DNA from: Ga0077555 sp963761475
GTDB taxonomy: Bacteria; Pseudomonadota; Alphaproteobacteria; Rhizobiales; Hyphomicrobiaceae
DNA: 64,000 bases
Assembly (NCBI GenBank): GCA_963761475.1
Contig: CAVXGT010000015.1
Span: forward strand, 310,001-374,000
Direction: 5' to 3'
The first letter of the stretch is position 1. Every line of letters starts with the position of its first letter. The notes under the pieces were generated by a model. That model was not told the origin of the DNA, searched no databases, and saw only the letters and a list, made by a program, of their open reading frames with translations. Below are positions 46,726 through 56,064 of the stretch, piece by piece. A program made the translations under genes and the position numbers.

Positions 46726-46957
46726 CCCCTGCAGCGAAGTGGCATGACAATAGGCTTCCCAAGCGGGCGCGGTAGCGGCCGCCGGGGCACGGCTGCACCG
46801 ACTTCGTTTCGCCGTTCCAAAGCATAGTCGGGCATAGTAGGGCGCCGGTCGGCTGCCGGACCATACGGCGCTGGAGCCGATCATCGTTGCGAAGGAGGCC
46901 TGCACCACAGGCCCCATCCAACGCACGCTCGCCATTCGTTTCGCCAGGAGGCAATTC

Positions 46958-48568
46958 ATGACACATGGCATGGTCTCGGCCGCACAGCCGGAAGCCGTTG
47001 AAGCTGGCGCCTCGGTACTCAAAGCCGGCAGCAACGCCGTCGATGCGGCGATCGCGGCAGCGCTGGTGCAGACGGCGGTCGACCCGCAGATGTGCGGCAT
47101 CGCGGGTTTCGGCTGCCTGCATGTGTACGACCCGAAAAACGGCGTGCATGCCTGCCTCGACTTTCACGGCAGGGCGCCGCTGGCGGTCAAGCCGGACATG
47201 TGGGAGCACCTGCTGGTGGCGGAGAGCGAGGACGGCTTCGGGTTTCACCTCGAGGGCCGCGTCAACGAGACCGGCTACGGTGCCATCACCTCGCCCATGA
47301 CGATCCGGGCCTTCGACGAGGCATTGAAGCGCTACGGCACGCGGCGGCTCGCCGAGCTCATGGAACCGGCCATCCACTATGCCGAAGAGGGTTTCATGGT
47401 GCGCCCGCATGTGGCTGCCTACTGGGCGCAAGTGCCGACGGAGGGGCGGGCACCGCATGCGGACATGCTGACCAAGCTGCCTGCGACGCGCAAGATCTAC
47501 GCCAAGGCCGACGGTACATTGCGGCGCATGGGCGAAACACTGAAGAACCCCGATATGGGCCGGACGCTCAGGCGCATCCGGGACGCAGGCGTCGGGGATT
47601 TCTACGGCGGCGAGATCGCCCAGCGCATGCTCGCCGACATGAAGGCCAACGGTGGACTGCTCAGCGCCGACGACCTCGCCCAGGCCGTGCCCGAGACGAG
47701 TGCGCCGCTGTGGGGCACCTACCGGGGCAAGCGGATCGCCACCAACCGGCCGCCCGGCGGCGGCGTCATGATCATCGAGATGCTCAACATTCTCGAGAAC
47801 TTCGACCTGGCGGCCATGGGCCACAACTCGCCCGACTACATCGCAACCGTGGCCGAGGCGATGAAAATCGCCACCGTCGACAAGGACAACAAGGTCGGCG
47901 ATCCCCGCTTCGTGGATGTGCCGCTCGACGAACTCACCGCGAAGAGCTATGCCGCCGGCCTCGCCGAGCGGATCCGGCGCGGCGAGAAGACCAGCGTGCC
48001 GCGTGCGAAGGGCCGGGGCAAGGAGAGCGCCGACACCACGCACGTCGTCGCCGTTGACGAGAACGGCGTCATCGCCACCATGACGCATACGCTTGGCACG
48101 GCGTCCGGTGTCGTCACGGAAGGCCTGGGCTTCATGTACAATGGCGCCATGGCCGTATTCGATCCGCGCCCAGGTCGGCCAGGGTCGCTGGCGCCGGGAA
48201 AATCGCGCTTCTCCTCGCTGGCGCCGACCATCGTGTTCGATGGGGACGCACCGATGCTGGCACTCGGCGCGCCGGGCGGCACCTATATCGCCATGGGCAT
48301 CCTGCAGGCCATTCTCAACGTGGTCGAGTTCGGCATGACGGCGCAGGAGGCCGTGTCGGCACCACGCTTCAACGCCACATCCGATACGCTGGACATTACC
48401 AACCGCATCCTGCGATCGACGGAGGCGGACCTCAAAGCGCGCGGCTACACGGTGCGGCGCTGGCCGCTCAACTTCCATTTCGCGGGCGTGCATGCGATCC
48501 GCATCCGCGACGGCAAGCTCGATGGTGGCGCCGATCCCGGACGCGATGGGATGGCGTTGGCCGTCTGA
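46958..48568 (+). CDS. gamma-glutamyltransferase family protein
   Basis: A 536-residue Ntn hydrolase-type protein. The precursor would cleave itself before Thr360 in A-D-T-T-H-V-V-A-V-D-E-N-G, giving large and small subunits. V-D-A-A-I-A-A-A-L, P-Q-M-C-G-I-A-G-F-G and N-R-P-P-G-G-G-V-M are conserved. No signal peptide is present, unlike glutathione-degrading GGT of the periplasm, so it may be a cytosolic amidase acting on gamma-glutamyl or other amides (some family members are cephalosporin acylases or HpxW-like oxamate amidohydrolases). The next gene is ThuA-like, 85 nt away. Confidence 0.9.
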   Translation: MTHGMVSAAQPEAVEAGASVLKAGSNAVDAAIAAALVQTAVDPQMCGIAGFGCLHVYDPKNGVHACLDFHGRAPLAVKPDMWEHLLVAESEDGFGFHLEGRVNETGYGAITSPMTIRAFDEALKRYGTRRLAELMEPAIHYAEEGFMVRPHVAAYWAQVPTEGRAPHADMLTKLPATRKIYAKADGTLRRMGETLKNPDMGRTLRRIRDAGVGDFYGGEIAQRMLADMKANGGLLSADDLAQAVPETSAPLWGTYRGKRIATNRPPGGGVMIIEMLNILENFDLAAMGHNSPDYIATVAEAMKIATVDKDNKVGDPRFVDVPLDELTAKSYAAGLAERIRRGEKTSVPRAKGRGKESADTTHVVAVDENGVIATMTHTLGTASGVVTEGLGFMYNGAMAVFDPRPGRPGSLAPGKSRFSSLAPTIVFDGDAPMLALGAPGGTYIAMGILQAILNVVEFGMTAQEAVSAPRFNATSDTLDITNRILRSTEADLKARGYTVRRWPLNFHFAGVHAIRIRDGKLDGGADPGRDGMALAV

Positions 48569-48653
48569 TCTCCGCTGCCGCGTCTGCCAAGCCGCTTTGC
48601 CGACGGCCGACCCGGCGATAGCATCGAGCACCTGCAAGCGAGCGAGAACCGTC

Positions 48654-49448
48654 ATGACCGATGCCGTCCCCTACCGCGCCCATCTCGTCACCGGCGGCTT
48701 TCCGCCGGGCTCGAGTGCCGGTCACGATCACGACTATGCCCGTCTCAGGCTGTTGACGCTGCTCGCCGAGAAGCAGGTTCCAGCGTCCGTCGCCAACGAC
48801 TTCGCCGATCTCGAGACATGGCTTGCGGTCAGCCGTCTGCTGGTCACCTACGTGGCCGGTCCCCACCCGACGCCTGCGCAATGCGACCACCTCAAATCCT
48901 GGATCGAAGCCGGTGGCCATTGGTTCGGGCTGCATGGCACCAGCGGCGGTCGGGCCGAGCGGGTTGACGGCCTCACGCAACGGCGAACGGTGGCTGGCGC
49001 CCATCACGATCTGCTCGGGGCGATGTTCCTGACCCACCCGCCTGCCTGCCGCTTCCGTGTCGACGTGCGCGCACCAGATCATCCACTCGCGCGCGGGATC
49101 GGGGCCGCTTTCGAGATCGAGGACGAGCCCTACTTCATCGAACTCCGTGATCCCCAGTCCGTGGAGATCCTGCTCACGGCGGATTATGGACCCAACGGGG
49201 CCTGGCCGGTCGTCGAGCGCCTCTACGGCGCCGACACATCGCTGCAGGCCGACGGCAGGACCCGCGTTCTCGCCTACACACGCGCCGTAGGCCGTGGCGC
49301 CGTCACCTACCTGGCGCTCGGGCATTGTCACGACCCGCTCTCGCGCGGCGGGCGTAGCGATACGCAGCCGGCTACTTTTCGGGGACCGTGGCAGTCGGAG
49401 GCTTTTGCCACGCTGCTCGCCAACGCGATCACCTGGCGCAGGGCCTGA
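48654..49448 (+). CDS. ThuA-like domain protein
   Basis: A 264-residue protein with the ThuA (trehalose utilisation) fold, related to class I glutamine amidotransferase-like folds. Seen are V-T-G-G-F-P-P-G-S at the start, W-F-G-L-H-G-T-S-G-G in the middle and Y-L-A-L-G-H-C-H-D at the end. ThuA proteins take part in oxidised-disaccharide metabolism, but many members are uncharacterised. It lies downstream of a GGT-family gene, probably co-transcribed. No signal peptide. Confidence 0.83.
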   Translation: MTDAVPYRAHLVTGGFPPGSSAGHDHDYARLRLLTLLAEKQVPASVANDFADLETWLAVSRLLVTYVAGPHPTPAQCDHLKSWIEAGGHWFGLHGTSGGRAERVDGLTQRRTVAGAHHDLLGAMFLTHPPACRFRVDVRAPDHPLARGIGAAFEIEDEPYFIELRDPQSVEILLTADYGPNGAWPVVERLYGADTSLQADGRTRVLAYTRAVGRGAVTYLALGHCHDPLSRGGRSDTQPATFRGPWQSEAFATLLANAITWRRA

Positions 49449-49480
49449 AACGGGCCAACGACCTGCCTCGACCATCTGCG

Positions 49481-50518
49481 TCAGCGCGTGAAGAACGAGA
49501 GCAGGCCCCGGCTCTGCGGTCGCTTGAACTCGGACATGGCAACCGCGACCTTGTCGTAGAGGTCGGCCTGCCATTTGGGCTCGCCGGGCTTCAGCGGCGA
49601 CGGCTTGGTGTCGCGAAAATCCTTGGGCGCGATGATCAAGCTGGTGTGCGGCAAGCCGACCTCGGCTGCCAGCACGAACAACTCCTCCGCTGCTTCATCG
49701 CCCATCGCCAAGCAACCGGCCGAGAGGTTCTTGCCGTGGATCATGATGTCGCCGCCCAGATCCTTGCGGCCTTCCTGCTTCGCCATCTCGCGATCGAAGG
49801 CGTTGGGATAATTCACACGCAGAGAGACGTGATAGGCGCTGTTGGGATTGAGATAGCTGATCCGATAGATGCCTTCTGGCACCTGCCTGTCACCACGCCG
49901 CAGCTTGGGGCCCAGACCACCGCTTGCCGCCAACACGCGGTAGGCATGCACGAAGGTCCACGGCGCGCCTGCTGAGCGCGCGTACAATTCCAGCTTGCGC
50001 TCGTCCTTGATAGCGATCAGCGCGACTTCCTCCGGCGGCCAGCTCGCCTTCACTGCCCTGAATTTTGCCGCGAGCCGTTGGCTGGCCTCCGGCGATATCT
50101 CGGCGAGCCGCGTCTTCAGCGAGTGCGATCGCGTCGGCACACGCGTTCGAGCGGTGCTCGTTCCGGGCGATCCGGGCGCTGTCGGCGCCAAAGCGCGCGG
50201 CGTCTGAGGACGCGGATGCACGTCCGTCGACCAGGGCAGCACGTTATCGGGCTCGGTCGGCGTCAAACTCGGCTTCAGGACGTCGGCATCGGGCTCCGGC
50301 GTCATCTGCAGGAGCGCATCCGATGGCACGAAAGACCAACGGTCAGACCGTGCCGACACCGGCTTTGGCGCCAACACAGCGTGTGTTGCCGGCTTCGGCA
50401 CCACTGTCGCGCTGGTCGGCGGCCCACTCGATCGCGCAAGCATGGCAATCGTCGCGATGCCCGCCAGAGCCGCCACCGCGCTCGCGATAAGCGGCCGCAA
50501 GCGTCTTTTCGATGCCAT
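49481..50518 (-). CDS. L,D-transpeptidase (YkuD/YafK-like) family protein
   Basis: A 345-residue envelope protein. A hydrophobic N-terminal segment (about residues 8-26) anchors or exports it, and a Pro/Ala/Thr-rich linker of about 100 residues follows. The YkuD domain has I-M-I-H-G-K-N-L-S-A-G-C-L-A-M-G-D, with catalytic Cys in S-x-G-C and a His in M-I-H-G. The missing Arg after Cys (C-L-A-M instead of C-x-R-M/L) is like YafK proteins, some of which hydrolyse murein-lipoprotein links instead of forming them. ATG 50518 is preferred. Confidence 0.85.
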   Translation of the reverse strand: MASKRRLRPLIASAVAALAGIATIAMLARSSGPPTSATVVPKPATHAVLAPKPVSARSDRWSFVPSDALLQMTPEPDADVLKPSLTPTEPDNVLPWSTDVHPRPQTPRALAPTAPGSPGTSTARTRVPTRSHSLKTRLAEISPEASQRLAAKFRAVKASWPPEEVALIAIKDERKLELYARSAGAPWTFVHAYRVLAASGGLGPKLRRGDRQVPEGIYRISYLNPNSAYHVSLRVNYPNAFDREMAKQEGRKDLGGDIMIHGKNLSAGCLAMGDEAAEELFVLAAEVGLPHTSLIIAPKDFRDTKPSPLKPGEPKWQADLYDKVAVAMSEFKRPQSRGLLSFFTR

Positions 50519-51454
50519 GCTGTTCCCGCCCTGAAGTGCCGTGTCGAAAATCATGCGCCAACATGTCTGATTCGCGCCTTCGGCGAACCCCTTGGCTGCA
50601 ACTTTTTCGTTTCTTTTCCAGGACAAAGGCTCATTCGTAGACTTTCTCCCCCAGCGCTTTGTTAGTGGCGCCTTCGGTTTTCTAGTGGCGCCTTCCGACT
50701 CCCCTGCGGGGAGCCGGCCGGAAGGCGCGTAGTGGCGGGGAGCCGGCCGCAACGCGCGGGAAGTGGTTCGTGGCGCGTTCGTCATGACCTTTTCCCCCGC
50801 CGTCCTGGAACGCGGGGTTTTCAGAGTGACACCGGGGCGCAGAGCGGTTCGACCTCACTCTTTGCAATTGGATTTGGATGCGGCCGAGACCGCTCTGCCG
50901 CGCATGACGGGGGTGGTCCCCCTTTTCGGACGGTCGAGGTTGCGGACCGCCGCGCATCCTTTTGGAACGGCGGCCGTTACGACTGTCTTCGTGGCCACTC
51001 ACGACTGCACGAAGACGGCATCCTCGGCGGGCGATGGCTGAGTATCGCCACACCTATCCGACGCGCATCCGCCCCGCCCAGAATTCCCAGCTCGAGTTCC
51101 GGGGCCCCGGCATGAGACGGATGCCGGCGAGTTTACGCGCGGCCCACGTGGCGGGGATAAGTTTGGTGCCGGCGCCTGCCGCCGCGCACGGATCGCGCCT
51201 CGCGGCGCGAGCGAGGCCAGTGTGGCGGCTTGGAAAGCCGCTTCATCGTTTCGGTAGGCGCGGCAAGCAGATTTTCAAGCACAACGCCACACTGAGCAGA
51301 TGGTTTTGCTCGTGTCCGTTCGATCGCAAAGTTCGCTTGGAGCCCGCCGAGACTGGTGACGAACTTTGCGATCAGGACACGAGCCCTCGCGCTCCGCTGG
51401 AGGGACACCCTACAGACCGCCCGTTGTTTTTTGCGAGCGAGCCAGGGCGGCTTT
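50519..51454. other. accessory non-coding DNA
   Basis: No gene is supported. It contains short GC palindromes (gtggcgccttcc phrases at 50670-50730) and the long inverted repeat described separately. Codon-like periodicity is absent, and open frames lack ribosome sites. Confidence 0.45.
51308..51384. repeat. long inverted repeat
   Basis: Arm gctcgtgtcc..cgatcgcaaagttcg (51308-51335) is complementary, apart from a small gap, to cgaactttgcgatc.aggacacgagc (51360-51384), with a 24-base loop. It is not linked to a gene and could be a miniature element end or a remnant. Confidence 0.8.
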
Positions 51455-51460
51455 GCGGAG

Positions 51461-51494
51461 GAAGCGGACGTGGACTGGCGATGGAGCCGGGCTC
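51461..51494 (-). ncRNA. group II intron domain V (first copy)
   Basis: On the minus strand a 34-nt segment starts gagccc and ends cacgtccgcttc, matching the length and the 3' strand (C-A-C-G-T-C-C-G-x-T-T-C) of catalytic domain V of group II introns. It lies downstream of the reverse transcriptase remnant, as expected. Confidence 0.6.
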
Positions 51495-51879
51495 TGTGCG
51501 TGCGTTGACCAGCGGCATCGGCAGATGTGGTACCCGAAAGCGACCGTAGCGCGATGCCGACCCGCTCATGAGGGCCGCTGCGGACTTCACGCGGCGCCTC
51601 GACGCTTCACGTTCGATGCACGGCGGACACGTTGTGATCGAGGCAGCGTGCAGACATCGGATGCCCGCGGCTCAAAGGGTTCTCGAGGCGACGTCGCAGC
51701 AGAACCGGTTCGCTCCGGGCTTGGAATTGCGTCGATACAGCCTCGTTCGCGAGATTCACGTTGCTCGCACGCGACTGGCCGAACGCTTTCGGCTCGACGT
51801 GGCGGTACGCGCCGGTCTGAGGCGCGCGTAGCGAGAAGTAATCCGAACCGGCCGAGCAGCATGCTGTTCAGCTCGTCGC

Positions 51880-52954
51880 GTACATCGTCCACCGGGCTTC
51901 ACGTTGGCGGGCATCAGCTGGTCGCGACCTTGGTCTTGAAGCGCTGCACACTCTTCTTGAACGGGTTCGCGCCCAGGTACCACTTCCCGTTCTTCTTGAA
52001 CCAATGGGCCGAACGAGTAGCCGAAGAAGTCGAAGCGTTCCTTGCGGGCATCGCGAACCGAGGTCTTCGCCTCGTTGAGAGTGAGCCGAGCTTTGCCATG
52101 GCCTCGCGCGTCGACGTGAGCGCCTCGGCGGCAGACCGCGACGAGGATGACGAGATCGTCGGCATAGGCAACGACATGAGCAGCGGAACGCATCCGCGGC
52201 CGCTCTGCCTGAAGTGCTTCAGGATGCCGGTTGATCAGATGTTGGCGAGCAGCGGGCTGACGACAGGACCTTGTGGCGTGCCGAGCTTGTTGCCCATGCC
52301 GCGACATCCGCCGGATTCCATCGCATGGCGCTCCTCGACGGGCGCCCTGAGCCACGTCGTGATGAGACGCAGGACGATTCGATCGTACCTCACGCCGGGC
52401 CGATAGACTCGAGGAGGTCGATCGGATGTCCTGCGTAGGTCGGCGTAACGACATCGGCGTTGCACGAAGCGAGATGCCGGTGCACTTCCTCGACTGCGCC
52501 AGCGCGTCAGGTCGGCGGGGACGATAGCCGACGCGGTGTCCTCGAAGTCGGCCCGAAGATGGGCTCCAGCACGATCTTGAATGGCGGTGAGGACGACCCG
52601 GTCGCGAATGGCTCGCGATCGCCGAGCGAGCGCTCGCCTCACCGACGCTTACGAGACCATCAGCGCGCGTCACTCGGATCGCGCCGGCAGGCGCTCCGCG
52701 ACGGAAGTCCGTAGCGCGAGCCTGTGAGCCACGCCTCCAGACCCGCCTGTCGCGCTCGATGTGCGTGGCGAACGTGCATCCGGTCGACGCTCGGAGCGCC
52801 AGCAGGCGCGGGCTAGCCGTTAGGCGTGGAACAGGATGTCGACGCGACAGATCTTGTCGTAGATCAGGTAGAAGCGGAACGCAGGCTTCGCCCTCGCCTT
52901 CACGTAGAGCTTTCTCTGCAGGCTCCGGATCTTGTAGGAGTTGTAAGCGCTCAT
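51880..52954 (-). pseudogene. ltrA: degenerate group II intron reverse transcriptase/maturase
   Basis: From ATG 52954 the minus strand reads a group II intron RT start (K-I-R-S-L-Q-R-K-L-Y-V-K, then Y-D-K-I-C-R-V-D-I-L-F-H-A), interrupted by a TAA. Further pieces in shifting frames are T-P-Q-G-P-V-V-S-P-L-L-A-N-I (RT motif), Y-A-D-D-L-V-I-L (catalytic), L-T-L-N-E-A-K-T-S-V and F-D-F-F-G-Y-S-F-G, K-W-Y-L-G-A-N-P-F-K-K-S-V-Q-R and V-R-D-E-L-N-S-M-L. Several frameshifts and stops make it non-functional. The non-coding intron part lies on both sides. Confidence 0.88.
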
Positions 52955-53469
52955 CGCCAATCACCGGCACATTGCCTTCTTCGAAAGCGTGCCAGAAGTC
53001 AGGCCCTGCTCCACCGGCGTTACCCGGTCTCATCGCTCATACGACCCTGTCCAGACTCCCGCCGTGGCCGTGACCGAAGTGACGTTGAGGCGGCTACCGT
53101 GCGCACCGCGACGGGTCTCCCTCGCTTGCGCCGAACCACGATACGTACGGCGCCTGCCGTGCCCACTAGCGCGGCGGACAGCGGAACGGGTGCATGTGTC
53201 GATTGCTCTCGACGCCGATTCCACGCGGCCTTCCCCAATCTCCGGGTGGGTCGGCATCCGCATGGTCCTTTTCGAGGCTCGCTCAGGCTTCACGCGCGTT
53301 ACGTGCTCGCACGCTCGCTAACCGCGCAAGGCTTGGCCGATGTCACGGGGCTTCGACGGAGCGCAGTTGGCTCCCCGACCGGACGCCGCCCGTTAGCTAC
53401 CAGCGTCACGATTCGACAACTCGCTGGGTGGAACGCTACCTCCACAGGTGATCCGCGCCCCGAGGCGCG

Positions 53470-53840
53470 TCGGAGGAAGCGGACGTGGACTGGCGATGGA
53501 GCCGGGCTCGTCGTGCGTTCAGTGGCACGGCAGAGGTGGACCCGAAAGCGACCGTAGGGATGCCGACGTCATGGGCCAACTGCGAACTCATGCGGCGCAG
53601 CACGTGATGCACCGCACAAGATTGTGTCTATGCAGGTGCAGACATCGGTTGCCCGCGGCTTAAAGGGTTTTCGGCGATCGGCAGCTCGGTCGCTCACGGG
53701 GGAATTGCGTCGATACAGCCTCGTTCGCAAGATTCACGTTGCTCGCATCGATTGGCCGAACGCTTTCGGCTCACTCCGACCGCCGGTCTTAAGGCGCGCG
53801 TTGCGAGAGATCCGAACCGGCCGTGAGCAGGTGCAGCTTG
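53470..53840 (-). mobile_element. 3' fragment of a second group II intron
   Basis: This segment repeats 51456-51850 with many differences. Shared are gaagcggacgtggactggcg, cccgaaagcgaccgtag, the gtgcagacatcgg phrase, gaattgcgtcgatacagcc and tccgaaccggcc, in the same order. It includes a second domain V (53476-53509, minus). It is therefore the tail of another intron copy, cut off by or placed next to the first. Confidence 0.7.
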
Positions 53841-54000
53841 CGCATTATCCACCGGCTAGGTGCCATCGCTGGTTCGATCTAGACAGAAGGTTTACGCCTC
53901 GCGCAGTATGCAGTACATTGTCATGGTACATTGATCTCATGGCGACATTACCAACCAGCAGTTCAAGTGATTCTCTGGCACTTTTTCGGAATGGTGTACA

Positions 54001-54552
54001 ATGGATGCCATTTTGCTCCGCTGTTTTTTTGCAGCTGCCCTTCTGCTATGGCCCCTTGATGCTAAGGGCCAGCAGCCTGCCACGAAGGTCATGAATGATG
54101 CCGAGGCGCTCTCGGAAGCAAAACCGATCCTGGCGTCGGCACTACTCCAATTGAGAGCCTCCAAGAGCCGCCTGATCCTTTTCGACGTGCGCGGCCGGGA
54201 TGAATACCTAGTAAGTCATCTAGCCGGTGCGCTTCACGTCGATCCTCTCAGAGAGGCTCAAACTGTTGCAGCACGCGTCAAGCGCAGAGCCAACGGCGCA
54301 GTCGTGGTCTTCTACTGCACAATCGGGGGGCGTAGCGCGATACTTGCGGAAGCAGCAGCACCCACCCTCAAGGCGCATGGTGCAACCGGCGTCTTCATTC
54401 TCACGAACGAAATCATTGGATGGGCCAATGCGGGTTACCCACTCGTCGATAGATTTGGGGCGACCAAGCTGGTCCATCCGTTCAATCAGGACATGAGCAA
54501 GGCGCTCAAGGAGTCGAATCTAGCAAGCTACGAACCTAGATCACGCAAATGA
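54001..54552 (+). CDS. secreted rhodanese-like domain protein
   Basis: A 183-residue protein with a signal peptide (about residues 1-23) and a rhodanese-like fold: F-D-V-R-G-R-D-E-Y-L-V-S-H-L-A-G-A, then the active-site loop V-V-F-Y-C-T-I-G-G-R-S-A with the persulfide Cys, then G-V-F-I-L-T-N-E-I-I-G-W-A-N-A-G-Y-P-L. Such periplasmic single-domain rhodaneses bind sulfane sulfur or oxyanions; the real role is unknown. Base composition is lower in GC than the chromosome around it, suggesting transfer. It is followed by two further small secreted proteins. Confidence 0.87.
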   Translation: MDAILLRCFFAAALLLWPLDAKGQQPATKVMNDAEALSEAKPILASALLQLRASKSRLILFDVRGRDEYLVSHLAGALHVDPLREAQTVAARVKRRANGAVVVFYCTIGGRSAILAEAAAPTLKAHGATGVFILTNEIIGWANAGYPLVDRFGATKLVHPFNQDMSKALKESNLASYEPRSRK

Positions 54553-54655
54553 CAATAAGCGGCCTCGTCGCTTGGTGTTCATGTCATCGAATATTGGCTA
54601 GCTGCGCCCAGACTGCACGCAGTCGATATTGTCCTCAGAATGAGGGAGACGCGAT

Positions 54656-55234
54656 ATGCAAGGCTCGCTAATGTTCGTCATGGCAATGGTGTTGGCGCCA
54701 ATGGTTGCCTTGGCCAATGAGCCCGAAAAGGCACCCGAAATCATTGTGTGGAATGGCACGGCCTTCTCATGGCCGGTTGGCAACCGGGACAAGTTCAAGG
54801 ACGGTGATCCGATCACGAGCTGGGATGTCGTCGCTGCCTTCACAGGTCAAACTCTGATGCGAGCAGACTGCGCCAAATTTAGCCATATGCACAAAGGTAG
54901 TCGGTGGTGTTTTACCAGCCAGACGAATTTGGAAGCCTTCAAGAATGCGACAGATAAAGATGGCGATAATCCCATGGTGCCTCGGTTCGGCGGACGATGC
55001 CTGCTTGGGACCTCTTGGGGGATAGCCGCAGCGAGGGGAGATCCCCGGACGTTTCGTCTCATTGGTGGCGAATTGGTGCTGCAGTCCCACAACAAGTGGT
55101 GGAACGAGTTCGATCACGATCGGCCACTTAACGAACGGCTTGCCCGGCTGTCGATACAAATCTATCGCACGATGGGTGTCATCGTACCAAACTATATGTT
55201 GCCGTCAGTTGGAATGGTCAAACAAGGGAATTAA
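54656..55234 (+). CDS. secreted YHS-domain-like protein
   Basis: A 192-residue protein with a signal peptide (about residues 1-20, ending A-L-A-N). The region from about residue 80 resembles secreted YHS-domain proteins: W-C-F-T-S-Q-T-N-L-E-A-F, P-R-F-G-G-R-C-L-L-G, then G-D-P-R-T-F-R-L-I-G-G-E-L-V-L. Those are thought to bind metal, often copper, or a prosthetic group; three cysteines are present. The similarity is seen by eye and is only moderate. AGGGAG precedes ATG 54656, and the next gene starts 3 nt after the stop. Confidence 0.68.
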   Translation: MQGSLMFVMAMVLAPMVALANEPEKAPEIIVWNGTAFSWPVGNRDKFKDGDPITSWDVVAAFTGQTLMRADCAKFSHMHKGSRWCFTSQTNLEAFKNATDKDGDNPMVPRFGGRCLLGTSWGIAAARGDPRTFRLIGGELVLQSHNKWWNEFDHDRPLNERLARLSIQIYRTMGVIVPNYMLPSVGMVKQGN

Positions 55235-55237
55235 GAA

Positions 55238-55487
55238 ATGAAGCCACTGGTTCTGATTGGCGTTGTTGCAGGCCTATTCGCGGGCATCACCGCTTCTTTT
55301 GCAGCTGGCAACAAAGCCTGTTGCCGGACAGAAAAGAGCGTGTGCCTAAATTTTTGCGAAGTTGATCAAGCGCAGCAACCCAGCCCGTTACGATCGCTGT
55401 CTCAGTGACTGCGGACAACGACTGTCTACTTGCTATCGGACGGGGCTTTTCCACTGGAACAGCCGGCCGACCAAGGCCTGCAAGTAA
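55238..55487 (+). CDS. small cysteine-rich secreted protein, possible frameshift
   Basis: A gene too small for routine calling. ATG 55238 with AAGGGA upstream gives a signal peptide (M-K-P-L-V-L-I-G, hydrophobic to A-S-F-A-A-G), then N-K-A-C-C-R-T-E-K-S-V-C. As it stands the frame closes at about 55406 (56 residues). Dropping one T from the T5 run at 55351-55355 continues to 55487 through R-Y-D-R-C-L-S-D-C-G, S-T-C-Y-R-T-G and P-T-K-A-C-K, giving about 82 residues with seven Cys. I favour the longer form. It is coupled to the YHS-like gene. Confidence 0.55.
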
Positions 55488-56064
55488 GTTCTCACGGTCG
55501 ACGATGTCGCTGGACGCACGTTCGGCATTTGCAGGCCACCTTGCATACGGCCACACTTTTAAACCTACCCTTTGTTGGCGTTAGTTCGCGTACACCGGAT
55601 GTCCTGCCCAGATCAGCTATTCCGGGCAGTCTGTTGCGGCGTCCAGAAAACGTCCCACTCAGGCGGCGGTCGGTCGTTATTGAGGGCATAGCGAAACTTC
55701 AGCTTTCTGATGTGTGTGGGCGAACTTTGCCCGGTCCGCTTCCGTACTCCTATGCAGCTATTTGAGGGAGAGCCGAAACTGAATACCCCGTGCCGTTCAA
55801 CGGGACGAAGGCAACCCTCATATCTGCAAAGTCCGCTGGGCGTTCGGCAGCGTACCAGACATGCTGCATCTGCTCAGGGCAGCTTCGGGTCTTGGCTGCG
55901 TGTAAACGCGGCGGTGCCCTCGAGCTCGCGTGAGGATCGGCGCAGGGGAGCCAATATCGGCTGTTCGGAGGAGATTTTGCGTCGGATGGCGTCTGTGGGC
56001 GCGGCATAGGCGCCTGGACCGATCTGGTAAGGCTTCGCAAGCCGCATTGGCTGCGGTCTGCCCC
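55488..56064. other. non-coding gap before the IS element
   Basis: No recognisable gene. Open frames are short and lack start signals. The part next to 56040 may include the left end of the insertion sequence (cattggctgcgg). Confidence 0.4.

Larger units (their letters stand above)
51455..53440 (-). mobile_element. degenerate group II intron
   Basis: The RT pseudogene, domain V at 51461-51494 and a 5' non-coding part between about 52955 and 53440 (including gagggagaccc on the minus strand) together describe a decayed group II intron on the minus strand. Exact ends cannot be set by eye. Confidence 0.65.

Noticed and set aside
46685..48655. 656-codon open frame on the minus strand
   Set aside because: It is antisense to the GGT-family gene, with no family features; a GC-rich third-position artefact.
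52826..53557. Plus-strand open frame of 243 codons
   Set aside because: It is antisense to group II intron remains, with no homology seen.
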